Source: Fibrobacter succinogenes (GTDB lineage Bacteria > Fibrobacterota > Fibrobacteria > Fibrobacterales > Fibrobacteraceae). Taken from it: a DNA stretch of 64,000 bases. This document shows positions 50,500 to 59,520 of the stretch, piece by piece. Positions within the stretch are counted from its first letter, which is position 1. Every line of letters starts with the position of its first letter. Both the position numbers and the translations under genes were made by a program. The stretch covers positions 26,233 to 90,232 of the forward strand of contig CADCDO010000020.1 in assembly GCA_902800345.1 (NCBI GenBank). Reading direction: 5' to 3'. A model generated the notes under the pieces. It ran no database searches, was not told the DNA's origin, and saw nothing but the letters and a program-made list of their open reading frames with translations.

Positions 50500-50850
50500 T
50501 TACTTTTCACACTTTTTGAAGAAGCAGCTGCGGGCTCCCGTGTGGCAGGCGACTTGCGGGCCCTGCATTCGTACCTTGAAGAGGAGCGCGTCGGAGTCGC
50601 AGTCGGCGGCCCATTCCACGACGGTCATCACGTTTCCGCTGGTGTCGCCCTTGTGCCAGTATTCCTTACGGCTACGGCTCCAGAAAACCATTTCGCCACA
50701 TTCGTGCGTGCGACGGAGCGCTTCTTCGTCCATCCATGCCATCATCAGCACGTCGCCCTTGTCGGCGTCCTGAACGATTGCTGGCGCGAGTTTTACTCCA
50801 CCGAATTCCACTTCAAACTTTATTTCTTTTATAAGTTCGTCAAATTTCAT
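50500..50850 (-). CDS. hisI: Phosphoribosyl-AMP cyclohydrolase
   Basis: 116 residues. Third step of histidine synthesis: opens the adenine ring of phosphoribosyl-AMP, using Zn and Mg. Motifs: [39 protein letters not shown] (metal Asp residues) and [15 protein letters not shown] (Zn Cys residues). The HisE domain is absent, so a separate hisE is expected elsewhere. Located apart from other his genes, after a lipoprotein gene whose stop is nine bases upstream. Confidence 0.96.
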   Translation of the reverse strand: MKFDELIKEIKFEVEFGGVKLAPAIVQDADKGDVLMMAWMDEEALRRTHECGEMVFWSRSRKEYWHKGDTSGNVMTVVEWAADCDSDALLFKVRMQGPQVACHTGARSCFFKKCEK

Positions 50851-50859
50851 AAAAAACCT

Positions 50860-52017
50860 TTAATTTTCGTTGCTTTCGGAATCTGATTCTTGTTTCAAAG
50901 CAGGATTATTCTCAATCAGTTTCTTGAAGCAATAGATGTAGCTGCCTTTGTAACCTGGGTCTTCTAGCTGGTATATTTCATTTTGTGTGTTGTAGCCCCT
51001 GATTTTAATATAATCTTCGTATTTACTACTACAGAATTCACGCTCCATTAATTCTTGCGTGTAAGTTGTGTACGAGCACCGGTCTTCTCCAGATTTTATG
51101 ATATACTGAATGGATTTGGTTCTTTTGGTATATTTCTTTTTGACCAAATATTCCAGTTGTTGACCGTTCATGTCGATGAAAATGCTAGAATCGCTTTGTG
51201 TCAATTTGATTCCGCGAGAGGGAATGTCTCCTAAAACATTGTATCCGCTGTAGAACTTATCTGAAATTTCACTGTAAATTTCTTTGCCGAAAACTTCACC
51301 GAAATCAAAATAAAGATCGTTGGGTGTTGTGTAATTAATCTCGGGGTTTATATAAGTTAAAAAATGAACACTATCCTGTGTTAAGATGATGGCTTTGCCT
51401 TCTATGGGTGTTGAAGCGTCGTCGGGTTGATAAGTCCATTCTCCATAAATGTTTTCAGAAGTTCCTGTATAGAAGGGCATTTCTGCTAAAGCATCCGGAT
51501 CCTGCAATTTCTCAATATTTTCATAGATGTATTTCATATCCATTGTAGAGTGTCCCGATTTGTAGAGTCCATTATCGGCTTTTTTAAGGATTATGACTTC
51601 GAAACCTCTTGATATAGAATCCCAGCTATAGGTTGATGAAATAACGACGCTATTGTACGTTGTCCCTCTACAGAAGTGACGGTCATAAACAATAATGGTG
51701 AACCCATCTTTTTCAGTAGTTGATTGGATGGCGTATGAGCTATAGTGGGGACCTTCCTGGTCCTCTACTTTGGGCAGCCTGCTTTCTTCGCTTGGGGTTC
51801 TGACCTTTTTGTTTGTCGTGGTCGTATCTTCCTGACTGCTTGAAGACTCGATGGATTCCGAGTCCGACGATTCATTTACGGTTCCGGTCGAAATGCTCGA
51901 AGAACTATCTAAACCAAAAATATCAGGCTCGTTAGAAGAGTCTTCGCCACATGCGTTAAACAAGGATATTCCCGCAACCAGAACTGCGACAATGAGTCCT
52001 TTTTTCTTAATGAACAT
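50860..52017 (-). CDS. Lipoprotein of the local paralogous family, Ser-rich linker
   Basis: 385 residues; GAGGAAAAT precedes the ATG. Lipobox FNAC, then GEDSSNEPDIFGLDSSSS and a Ser/Thr/Glu-rich linker to about residue 80. The mature domain has several Cys, NIYGEWTYQPDDASTPIEG in the middle (compare IYGTW and LFGTW in 45486-46493 and 43399-44397) and a late CSSKYEDYIKIRGYN. Related to those two genes by layout and this segment. Function unknown; surface or periplasmic by inference. Confidence 0.75.
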   Translation of the reverse strand: MFIKKKGLIVAVLVAGISLFNACGEDSSNEPDIFGLDSSSSISTGTVNESSDSESIESSSSQEDTTTTNKKVRTPSEESRLPKVEDQEGPHYSSYAIQSTTEKDGFTIIVYDRHFCRGTTYNSVVISSTYSWDSISRGFEVIILKKADNGLYKSGHSTMDMKYIYENIEKLQDPDALAEMPFYTGTSENIYGEWTYQPDDASTPIEGKAIILTQDSVHFLTYINPEINYTTPNDLYFDFGEVFGKEIYSEISDKFYSGYNVLGDIPSRGIKLTQSDSSIFIDMNGQQLEYLVKKKYTKRTKSIQYIIKSGEDRCSYTTYTQELMEREFCSSKYEDYIKIRGYNTQNEIYQLEDPGYKGSYIYCFKKLIENNPALKQESDSESNEN

Positions 52018-52051
52018 ATTTTCCTCAGTAGGTTTGAATTTTTAATTGGGG

Positions 52052-53323
52052 CTATCCGCGAACTTGTCCATTGCCACGGAGAATCCACTTGTAGCTGCAG
52101 AGGCTTTCGACGCCCATCGGGCCGCGGGCATGGAGCTTGTCGGTGGAAATTCCCACTTCGGCGCCGAGGCCGTATTCGCCACCGTCGGCAAAGCGCGTGC
52201 TGGCGTTCACCATGACGCTGCTGCTATCGACGTTTGCGACGAAGTAGTCTTGAACGGCGGCATCTTCGGCAACGACCGCTTCGGTGTGGCGGCTGCTGTT
52301 CTTTTCGATGTGGTCGCAAGCTTCTTCGACGTTGTCGACGAACTTGACGCTTGATTTGAGCGCAAGGTATTCGTGGTGGTAATTCGAGTCTTCGCCGATG
52401 TCCTTGATGCGGCTGTCGTGCGATTGGGCGTCCTTGTTGCCAAAGAGTTCCACGCCACGGTCGGCGAGGCAATCGAGCAATTTCTTGACGTTCGCTGCAT
52501 CGATATGGCGGTCAATAATCACGCATTCCATGGCGTTGCACACGCCTGTGCGCTGCGTCTTGGCGTTGATGAGAATGTTCACGGCCTTGTCCATATCGGC
52601 AGATTTGTCTACGTACACATGGCAGATGCCGTTGAAGTGCTTAATGACGGGAATCTTGCTCTGTTCCACAACGGCGCGAATCAATCGTTCGCCACCGCGG
52701 GGAATCACGAGGTCGAGGCAGTCGTTGCGCTGCAAGAGCATGCCCACGAGGTCATGGCTTGTTTCTGTTACGAGCTGCACAGCGTCCTTGTCGACGCCGT
52801 TTTCTTCAAGAGCCTGGTGGAAAATTCCGGCGAGGCACTTTGCGGAGTTGAGCGATTCCTTGCCGCCACGGAGAATTACGGCGTTACCCGCCTTAAAGCA
52901 AAGGCAAGCACCGTCAATCGTCACGTTCGGGCGGCTTTCAAAAATAAAGAACACAGAACCTATCGGCACGGCGACTCGGCTAATCTTGATGCCGTTCTTG
53001 AGTTCGCGCGATTCGAGGATGCGACCGAGCGGGTCGGTAAATGCGGCGATTTCTTCGGCGCCTTTGGCCATCGATTCGATGCGGGCGTCGTTCAATGTCA
53101 AGCGATCCATCTTGGATTCGTCGAGCTTGCCGGCGGCGGCTTCGAGGTCAAGCTTGTTGGCGGCGAGAATGTCCGGCTTTTTGGCACGGAGAATTTCTGC
53201 AACACGTGCGAGCACGGCTGCGCGCTTTTCGGCGCTCAAGGTGCGAATTTTCTTGCTCGCGTTCTTTGCGTTTGTAGCGAGCTCGTCAGAGTATTTTTCC
53301 AAATTAATGTTATTCTGTGTCAT
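52052..53323 (-). CDS. proA: Gamma-glutamyl phosphate reductase
   Basis: 423 residues. Second step of proline synthesis, giving glutamate semialdehyde with NADPH. Motifs: RVAVPIGSVFFIFESRPNVT, GNAVILRGGKES, DLVIPRGGERLIR, HVYVDKSAD, the active-site QRTGVCNAMECVII, and the closing ARGPMGVESLCSYKWI. TATATTTG lies five bases before the ATG on this strand and there is no Shine-Dalgarno, suggesting a leaderless transcript. Confidence 0.96.
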   Translation of the reverse strand: MTQNNINLEKYSDELATNAKNASKKIRTLSAEKRAAVLARVAEILRAKKPDILAANKLDLEAAAGKLDESKMDRLTLNDARIESMAKGAEEIAAFTDPLGRILESRELKNGIKISRVAVPIGSVFFIFESRPNVTIDGACLCFKAGNAVILRGGKESLNSAKCLAGIFHQALEENGVDKDAVQLVTETSHDLVGMLLQRNDCLDLVIPRGGERLIRAVVEQSKIPVIKHFNGICHVYVDKSADMDKAVNILINAKTQRTGVCNAMECVIIDRHIDAANVKKLLDCLADRGVELFGNKDAQSHDSRIKDIGEDSNYHHEYLALKSSVKFVDNVEEACDHIEKNSSRHTEAVVAEDAAVQDYFVANVDSSSVMVNASTRFADGGEYGLGAEVGISTDKLHARGPMGVESLCSYKWILRGNGQVRG

Positions 53324-53328
53324 AAAAG

Positions 53329-53336
53329 CAAATATA
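53329..53336 (-). promoter_or_regulatory. TAnnTTTG box abutting proA
   Basis: Minus-strand TATATTTG followed by CTTTT and the ATG. An exact minus-7 consensus placed so that the transcript would start at the ATG. Confidence 0.45.
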
Positions 53337-53429
53337 GAAATTTAATAAGTGCCGCACTGGATTCTATCGCATTCTGTTACCCTGGAGGGAGGCAACGACC
53401 GATAGGGTCTATGCATTACACGAATCACC

Positions 53430-53524
53430 GTCATCCTGACGCCAACGGCGGAAGGAACCAGTCAGTTTTCGCCTACGCTTTACAAGACTTCACTGGATCC
53501 TTCCCCTTACAGGGGCAGGATGAC
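53430..53524. repeat. 95-bp composite inverted repeat
   Basis: GTCATCCTG...AAGGAaCCAGT on the left faces ACTGGaTCCTT...CAGGATGAC on the right, about 30 bases apart. Each arm is a copy of the dispersed GTCATCCTGAGCG...GGATCCAGT element. The gene-free stretch 53337-53600 holds this and the GH2 terminator only. Confidence 0.75.
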
Positions 53525-53548
53525 GATTTGCGAGCCCCTTCTTCAACG

Positions 53549-53575
53549 AAAAAGTCCCGCGCTTGGCGGGACTCT
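53549..53575 (-). terminator. Terminator of the GH2 gene
   Basis: AGTCCCGC and GCGGGACT (53553-53573) around a short loop; on the minus strand it is followed by TTTTTCG. Confidence 0.8.
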
Positions 53576-53600
53576 CGAATTAGCGATAAAGCCGAACCAA

Positions 53601-56432
53601 TTACAGCAAGTTCACGATGGCCGTGAACAGCGCATCCGACAAAGCGTTTGTTTCCAAACCTTCAATCACGCTGAACTGGTTGAACATAATTTTGCCATTG
53701 CCAAACGGAACAAGCTGCAAGTCAACGCCCGTCTTGATTTCGCCGTCCTTGAGTGTCACGGAACGTGCATAAACTTGCGCACCGGCGAGTTCGTTCAACG
53801 AAATTCCAGGCATGGCCGAGGCGGAATTGTGGTCGAGTACGCCGTTGCCGCCAAAGACCGTCATGAGCGGGGAATCCTTCGGCAAGTAATGCAGGCTGAA
53901 TTCGTTTGCGCCCGTTGTCCAATGGGCTTCGATGTTATTTTCAAAGTTGTGGCTTTGGTTCAAGAGGTCGATATCTTCGGTCGTCATATCGGAGAGCAAC
54001 AACGTCTTGCCGCCATTCTTTGTCACGTCGATAATCTTGTCCAAAATTTCATCCGGCCAAGAACTCAAGTTTGCTGTGAAGATAATTTGTTCAGAACCGT
54101 CCAATGCGGCAAGAGCGTCGCTCGATTCGTCGTAGTTGTCCAGGAAGCAAACTTTGCTCATCGCTTCCTTCACGTCGGTCTGTTCGATGACAATTAAGTC
54201 TTCCAGGCTGGAGTGGATTTCCTTGCCGTTATCCTTGAGCGTGAGCTTTATCTTGTACATGCCCGTGCTGCGCGGAGCCATCAACGTGCAAATGCCGAGC
54301 TGCGTAAGCGTTTTCTTGTCGGCGGGTTCTTCGGGCAAGACCTTTTGCGTGTTGAGTACCTTGTCGTTACTGTCGAGGAGCGACACTTCGATTTCCACGT
54401 CTTCGAGACGGCTGTTGTTCAAGAGCGTGAGCTGGAAACTGACTTCGCTCTGCGGTGCGACGACATGTTCAAGCTCGCTGATGAGCACGCGGCTCGGGGC
54501 CGTAATGGATCTGGTAAAGCTTTGGAGTCCCTTGGACTTTCTGTTTTCATCGGTAAAGCCGCTGAAGTCGGTACCGTTGTCCGCCCACTGGTCGATGAAG
54601 AAACCTGCAATCTGAGGGTTGCTCTGGAAGGCGGTTATCTGGTCGTATTTGCTCTTGAGGGCTATGCGGTAGACATCGGCGTTGAACGATTCGAAGTTCG
54701 GCCAAATCGAAAGCTTCTCGTCTGCGACGAACGTTTCCACGGACTTGAACTCGTTCTTGATGGCCTTCTGGCTCTTGATGCTGCGAGGACCGGCGATGGT
54801 GGTTGCGCGCTTCGGGAAGAGCGTGTTGTTCTTGAGTGTCACCAAGACCTTGTTCTCGATATCGTTCAAAATAGGCTCTTCTTCGTCCTGGAAATGACTG
54901 TCGCCAAGGCCCGTGTCCGGAACCATGAGTTCCAAGTCTTCCTTGTCCAGCATGTGGGCGAGGTAGTGCGTGTAGGCTGCGCTCGGGTTTTCACGCGGGT
55001 TCACTCGCATCGTGGCGTACTGCGAAATCCTGTCGATGGAAACCGGGATGATCTTGCCCGTATCCTTGTGGAAGTTCGCCTCGTTGTCGAGATAAATACT
55101 GTTGAAGTTGCTGATGGCCGGACGGCAGGTGTCGATCGGGCTGATGGCGTTCAAAAGCTTGTTGCCGTTCTGGAGCATGAACGTGCCGTTTTCGGAACCG
55201 AGAATCCATGCTGCGATACATGGATGGTTGTGCTGGTCACGCACCATGTCGTTGATGAGTTTCTTCGTGATTTCGAGACCCTGCGCGGTGGAACGCATCG
55301 TGTGGATCGGGAATTCCTGGAATACAAACAAGCCAATCTTGTCGCAAATGTCGAGTGCCGTGCTGCTGAGCGGAGCACCGCAAGAACGGATGACGTTGAA
55401 GCCTGCGGCCTTCACGGCGTTCAAGTCCTTCTCGAGAGCCGGATTCTGGTCGGTCCAAAGGCCACCCTCGCTCCACTGCTGGTTGTAGCTTACGCCGATG
55501 AGCTTCACGATGGAATCGTTGACGTAATAGTCGCCTTTGAGACAGTCGAACTTGCGGAATCCGAAAGTCTTCACGACAGGGAAGGTGTATTCCGGAGCCT
55601 TGCCCTTGGCGCCCTTGATTTCGAGCTGCATTTCGATAGCGAACAAGTTCGGGCGTTCCGGACTCCAGACGCACTTGTCCTTTTTCCAGTCCTTGATGCC
55701 GAGCAGGAACTTCTGCGTGGCGTTTTCCTTTTCGAGCTTCACGTCCTTGAAAAACTCATAGACGTCGCCATTCGGGTTCTTCATGAGAATGCGGATACGG
55801 GACTGGTAACCACGCGGGTTGTTGAAGAACGCCTCGACAGAGACTCGTTCCTGGTCCATGTCCGGTTCGACGTGGATGTCCGAGATGAACGCCGTGTTTC
55901 CGAGAATCAAATCGACATGACCGCAGATGCCGCCATACGGGTACTGCAACCAGGGGAGACCCACCGGCATTTCGCCCGGGTGGGCGTAGCGGTCGTTTGC
56001 ACCTTCCTTGCTTTCGCGACCGAAGTCGATGCGGCTGTTTGTGGCGCCCATGTTCGCGACACGGATGCAGAGGATATTCTCTTCGCCAAGCTTGATAGCC
56101 TTCTGCGTTTCGACGACAAAGGACGTGTATGCGCCAAAGTGGTCACCGAGGAGCTTGCCGTTAAGCCAGATAGTAGCGTGCGTTGCAATCTTTTCAAAAC
56201 GCAGGAAAATGCGCTTGGTCACCTGTTTTTCGTCGTCAATCGTGAATCTCTTGAAATAGAAAGCGCAGTCCTGAGCCATCAAAAGCTTGTCAAAAGCCCG
56301 TTCCCAGATGTGGGGAACGCTTACGGTTTGAGTTTTTTCAGGATATGTTGCATACCAACGATTGGAGATGCCTGTGTCTTCCGTGTCCCAGATCATCTGC
56401 CAGTCGCCATCAAGGCTAATAATTTTGCTCAT
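53601..56432 (-). CDS. Glycoside hydrolase family 2 protein
   Basis: 943 residues, no signal peptide, so probably cytoplasmic. The sugar-binding domain (about 1-180) has SLDGDWQMIWDTED, ERAFDKLLMAQDCAFYFKR and ATIWLNGKLLGDHFGAYTSF. An Ig-like domain follows, then the TIM barrel from about 300 with GVSYNQQWSEGGLW, DLNAVKAAGFNVIRSCGAP and LFVFQEFP. The acid/base region is HNHPCIAAWILGSENG (401-416, Glu415). GH2 covers beta-galactosidase, glucuronidase and mannosidase; the substrate cannot be read. Odd: the usual Asn before the acid/base Glu (GNE) is Ser here. The C-terminal 300 residues are beta-rich with a PA14- or glutaminase-like feel. AAGGATT precedes the ATG. Confidence 0.85.
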   Translation of the reverse strand: MSKIISLDGDWQMIWDTEDTGISNRWYATYPEKTQTVSVPHIWERAFDKLLMAQDCAFYFKRFTIDDEKQVTKRIFLRFEKIATHATIWLNGKLLGDHFGAYTSFVVETQKAIKLGEENILCIRVANMGATNSRIDFGRESKEGANDRYAHPGEMPVGLPWLQYPYGGICGHVDLILGNTAFISDIHVEPDMDQERVSVEAFFNNPRGYQSRIRILMKNPNGDVYEFFKDVKLEKENATQKFLLGIKDWKKDKCVWSPERPNLFAIEMQLEIKGAKGKAPEYTFPVVKTFGFRKFDCLKGDYYVNDSIVKLIGVSYNQQWSEGGLWTDQNPALEKDLNAVKAAGFNVIRSCGAPLSSTALDICDKIGLFVFQEFPIHTMRSTAQGLEITKKLINDMVRDQHNHPCIAAWILGSENGTFMLQNGNKLLNAISPIDTCRPAISNFNSIYLDNEANFHKDTGKIIPVSIDRISQYATMRVNPRENPSAAYTHYLAHMLDKEDLELMVPDTGLGDSHFQDEEEPILNDIENKVLVTLKNNTLFPKRATTIAGPRSIKSQKAIKNEFKSVETFVADEKLSIWPNFESFNADVYRIALKSKYDQITAFQSNPQIAGFFIDQWADNGTDFSGFTDENRKSKGLQSFTRSITAPSRVLISELEHVVAPQSEVSFQLTLLNNSRLEDVEIEVSLLDSNDKVLNTQKVLPEEPADKKTLTQLGICTLMAPRSTGMYKIKLTLKDNGKEIHSSLEDLIVIEQTDVKEAMSKVCFLDNYDESSDALAALDGSEQIIFTANLSSWPDEILDKIIDVTKNGGKTLLLSDMTTEDIDLLNQSHNFENNIEAHWTTGANEFSLHYLPKDSPLMTVFGGNGVLDHNSASAMPGISLNELAGAQVYARSVTLKDGEIKTGVDLQLVPFGNGKIMFNQFSVIEGLETNALSDALFTAIVNLL

Positions 56433-56473
56433 TCGGAGAATCCTTTATAAAATTCCGAAGGAAAGATAGAAAA

Positions 56474-56508
56474 ATAGGGATTAGGGATTAGGGGTGAGGT
56501 GTTGGGAG
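56474..56508. repeat. Heptad array, five units
   Basis: ATAGGGA TTAGGGA TTAGGGG TGAGGTG TTGGGAG in perfect register, upstream of the GH2 start codon. Confidence 0.7.
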
Positions 56509-56618
56509 CATGCTCCAAATGTGTCATTTTGGTGCGTAATGTTGTGGAATGTTTGTATCCAAAGTCGTTATTTTCTTTATTTATTTTGTATTTTAACGTG
56601 CAAAAAAGGAATGAGAGT

Positions 56619-58628
56619 ATGTCTTTTAAGCATTGTTTTTCCCTTTTAGCGTTTATTTCAATATCGCTATTGGCATTTTCGGCGTGCGGAGATGATGTTG
56701 CCGGGCATGGCGATGAATTGTCCGAATCCATTAACAAAACGGAATCCAGCGCCAAGGGAAAAAGTTCTTCTTCTCTCAAAAAATCCTCATCATCAAAGGC
56801 GAGCAGTAGCTCGTCATATAAATCATCTAGCAACGTCAACTCTAGCAGTTCTTCAAGTGCGGGCCTGAAAATGGTTTGTTCCAAGGTCGGGGCGTGCGAT
56901 GCCATGGATAAATTCAGAATGAATACATGGACGTTTGTCCGTAAAGATGATTCCGGTAAAGATGTCACATATAAATATTGGACAGCTGGCAAGAACTTGG
57001 TTGTGCTCTTCATTGTTGATGGCTATCTTAAAAAAACTGACACTCTCAGCATGTACAACATGGAATCCCAAGTGGGTACAGAAATGGCTTTCGATGCAGT
57101 TAAGTCCACTTGCGAAGAAGGTAACGGAAATGATGATATCGTTTCAGCTTGTAAGCTGGATCCTGTTGAATATGGAGTGCTGGTTGATGAACGCGATGGC
57201 AGGGAATATCGGACTGTAAAATATGGTAATCAGTGGTGGATGAAGCAGTTTCTGAAATACAAAGACGAACGATATGGAGATGAAATAAGTGGTTCTAGCT
57301 ATACGTGGGCTGCTGCTATCGATTCCATAAATCTATATGCCGACAGGCAGGATTCTATGGATTGTTCGTCTCAATTGCTTTGCTCAGTCGAAGCTTATGG
57401 TAAAATTCGAGGCCTTTGCCCTGCTGGTTGGCATTTGCCGGATACGACGGAATGGACAACCTTGTTTGAAACGATTGGGGCAAAACGGAATTCTAGAGGT
57501 TCTTGGGACGATGTTAGTGCCCTTGAAATCTTTCAAAAAGTGATTTTCTTGACTTCCACTCCGAATTGGGGTGAAAGCTTTGTAAATTCGATTGGCTATA
57601 GTATCTCTGATACAGCTAATCCTTATGAACTGCGTTACAATGAGAAAGGACGCATTCGCTGTGTCAAGGATGACGAAAATGAAAAACCGGGTTGGATATT
57701 GCCAAAGTGTGATTCTGATAATGAAGGAACTGTCGCTCCGAAAGAAACGATGCGTTTGATTTGCAAGGAGGGTGTGTGGTATGTTGCGTCTTTGTTGGAA
57801 CGGGATACTTATGGAGAACCGTGCTCGGAAAAGAATGTGGGCAAGGTTGTCAAAGGAAACATAAATAATGCGAATTGGTATTGCTGTACATCGAATGGTT
57901 GGCAGAACATGGAATATTGGAGCTGGGATGTTCCCAATGATTCACGCATGAATCCTAACCTTGAATATGATTCAATTGTCGATAAACGTGATGGACAAGT
58001 CTATAAGACTCGTAAAATAGAAGGGCTAACATGGATGGCGGAGAATTTGAATTATTCAGATAGCGTGAAAACGCCGAGCCTTTTGGCACGCAGCTGGTGC
58101 TATGAAAATGTTGAATCCAACTGCGATGTCGGTGGTAGGCTTTATACTTGGGCTGCTGCGGTAGATTCTATTGCGCTAGAGGATGACGAGAACAATCCGC
58201 AGAAATGCGATGGTGATACAACGTGTGTGAAAAGTGTGAATGTGCGTGGAATTTGCCCTGAAGGCTGGCATTTGCCCAATTACAACGAATGGGATAAATT
58301 TCATAATGCTTCAGGAAGTTATAAAACAAAAAACGGGTGGGATAGGTACTATGTATCCGGCCCAGCAAATGCTGGTGCAGGCTATAAGGTAGGTAACGGC
58401 TCTGATGGATTGGGCTTTTCAGCAATCCCTGCAGGGTGGTGGAGTATAGCTAAGAAACAGTTTTTAGATGCGGGAAGTGAGGCTCTGTTTTGGTCTTCTT
58501 CGGGACTCGACGATGAAAAAGCGTATTATTTTTCTGTAGAAAGTGGCTCCGGGTTTATAGAAAACTACCACTTTATTGGTAGTACTGCGAAGACTAATGG
58601 ACTTTCCGTCCGTTGCGTAAAAGATTAA
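56619..58628 (+). CDS. Lipoprotein with two FISUMP domains
   Basis: 669 residues. The ATG at 56619 has AAGGA eight bases upstream and opens a lipoprotein signal peptide (lipobox FSAC, then GDDVAGHGDE). A Ser-rich linker covers about 45-85 (SSSLKKSSSSKASSSSS), followed by a small Cys-containing domain. The first FISUMP domain is degenerate (about 195-350): DERDGREYRTVKYGNQWWMK to GRIRCVKDD. A linker region with four Cys (about 355-445) leads to the second FISUMP domain (about 450-669): DKRDGQVYKTRKIEGLTWMA to LSVRCVKD. An upstream in-frame extension to 56499 has no signal peptide and was rejected. Confidence 0.88.
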   Translation: MSFKHCFSLLAFISISLLAFSACGDDVAGHGDELSESINKTESSAKGKSSSSLKKSSSSKASSSSSYKSSSNVNSSSSSSAGLKMVCSKVGACDAMDKFRMNTWTFVRKDDSGKDVTYKYWTAGKNLVVLFIVDGYLKKTDTLSMYNMESQVGTEMAFDAVKSTCEEGNGNDDIVSACKLDPVEYGVLVDERDGREYRTVKYGNQWWMKQFLKYKDERYGDEISGSSYTWAAAIDSINLYADRQDSMDCSSQLLCSVEAYGKIRGLCPAGWHLPDTTEWTTLFETIGAKRNSRGSWDDVSALEIFQKVIFLTSTPNWGESFVNSIGYSISDTANPYELRYNEKGRIRCVKDDENEKPGWILPKCDSDNEGTVAPKETMRLICKEGVWYVASLLERDTYGEPCSEKNVGKVVKGNINNANWYCCTSNGWQNMEYWSWDVPNDSRMNPNLEYDSIVDKRDGQVYKTRKIEGLTWMAENLNYSDSVKTPSLLARSWCYENVESNCDVGGRLYTWAAAVDSIALEDDENNPQKCDGDTTCVKSVNVRGICPEGWHLPNYNEWDKFHNASGSYKTKNGWDRYYVSGPANAGAGYKVGNGSDGLGFSAIPAGWWSIAKKQFLDAGSEALFWSSSGLDDEKAYYFSVESGSGFIENYHFIGSTAKTNGLSVRCVKD

Positions 58629-58685
58629 AATTTCCCCTAAAAAGCGTTTTTCGTCTTTTTTTCCTCATTTTTACCCCTAATCCCC

Positions 58686-58716
58686 TTTGATTTTCTGTGC
58701 ACTATTACTAAATTTG
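58686..58716 (+). promoter_or_regulatory. Bacteroidetes-type promoter of rplU-rpmA
   Basis: TTTG at 58686-58689, a 19-base spacer, TAAATTTG at 58709-58716. This is an exact match to the Bacteroides minus-33/minus-7 consensus; the rplU ATG is 35 bases further. Confidence 0.7.
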
Positions 58717-58750
58717 GGACTCCAATAGCAACCAAAAAAGGATTACATAT

Positions 58751-59236
58751 ATGTATTCTGTAGTTGAAACAGGTGGTTTCCAGTATAAAGTCGAACTCGG
58801 CAAGGCCTACAAGGTCCCGACAATCGACGCCGCTGTTGGTTCTGAACTGGAGCTCAAGTCCGTTCTTCTTTTCTCCGGAAAAGAAGTGCAAGTCGGCACC
58901 CCTGTCCTGAACGACGCCTCTGTGAAGGTCGAAGTCCTTGCTCACGGCAAGTACGATACCATCATCGTTTTCAAGAAGAAGCGCCGTACCCGTTATGAAC
59001 GTCGTAACGGTCATCGTCAGGGCTATACCGAGGTGCTCGTCACGGAACTCCGCTCCGGCGCTGAATCTGCAGTCGTTGACCCTCAAGTTATTACCCGCAA
59101 CCGCGCTCGCGTGGCTGCCCTTGCTAAGCAGAAGGTTCAGAACAAGCCGCTCACTCGCAAGGAAAAGATCGCTCAGGGACTTCCGAAGCCGGCCAAGGTC
59201 AAGAAGAACTCTTTGCGCAAGGCTAAGGAGGCTTAA
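58751..59236 (+). CDS. rplU: 50S ribosomal protein L21
   Basis: 161 residues; AAGGA precedes the ATG. The first 103 residues are a standard L21 (MYSVVETGGFQYKVELGKAY, then VFKKKRRTRYERRNGHRQGY). The last 58 residues are an added basic, Lys/Ala-rich tail (RKEKIAQGLPKPAKVKKN), not part of the usual protein. Similar extensions occur on S16 in this window. Part of the 50S subunit, bound to 23S rRNA domain II. Four bases before rpmA. Confidence 0.96.
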   Translation: MYSVVETGGFQYKVELGKAYKVPTIDAAVGSELELKSVLLFSGKEVQVGTPVLNDASVKVEVLAHGKYDTIIVFKKKRRTRYERRNGHRQGYTEVLVTELRSGAESAVVDPQVITRNRARVAALAKQKVQNKPLTRKEKIAQGLPKPAKVKKNSLRKAKEA

Positions 59237-59239
59237 TCC

Positions 59240-59500
59240 ATGGCACATAAGAAAGGTCAAGGTTCAGTACGTAACGGCCGCGACAGTAACGCCAAATACC
59301 TTGGTGTTAAGAAGTACGCGGGCGAAGTCGTGAAGGCTGGCAACATCATCGTTCGTCAGCGCGGTTCTCACTTCCACAAGGGCAACAATGTGGGCATGGG
59401 CAGGGATTTCACTCTGTTCTCTCTCATTGACGGCAAGGTGAAGTTTGAACGCCTCGATGCAAAGCGCCAGAAGGTCTCCGTCTATTCGGAAGAAGCCTAA
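59240..59500 (+). CDS. rpmA: 50S ribosomal protein L27
   Basis: 86 residues; AAGGAGG lies eight bases upstream, inside the rplU end. Starts [20 protein letters not shown] directly with AHKK, without the N-terminal extension processed in Firmicutes. Then [17 protein letters not shown] and DGKVKFERL. Its N-terminus reaches the peptidyl-transferase centre. The rplU-rpmA pair is universal in bacteria; obgE, often next, does not follow. Confidence 0.97.
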   Translation: MAHKKGQGSVRNGRDSNAKYLGVKKYAGEVVKAGNIIVRQRGSHFHKGNNVGMGRDFTLFSLIDGKVKFERLDAKRQKVSVYSEEA

Positions 59501-59520
59501 TAGCTCTTTGGTTCGCATTT

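Noticed and set aside
54213..56450. 745-codon plus-strand open frame opposite the GH2 gene
   Set aside because: A shadow of a well-supported GH2 gene; no signal peptide, domain or start site of its own.
56429..57013. 194-codon minus-strand frame opposite the start of a FISUMP gene
   Set aside because: It is antisense to the signal peptide and Ser linker of 56619-58628, and the Leu/Glu-rich text reflects the Ser codons on the other strand.
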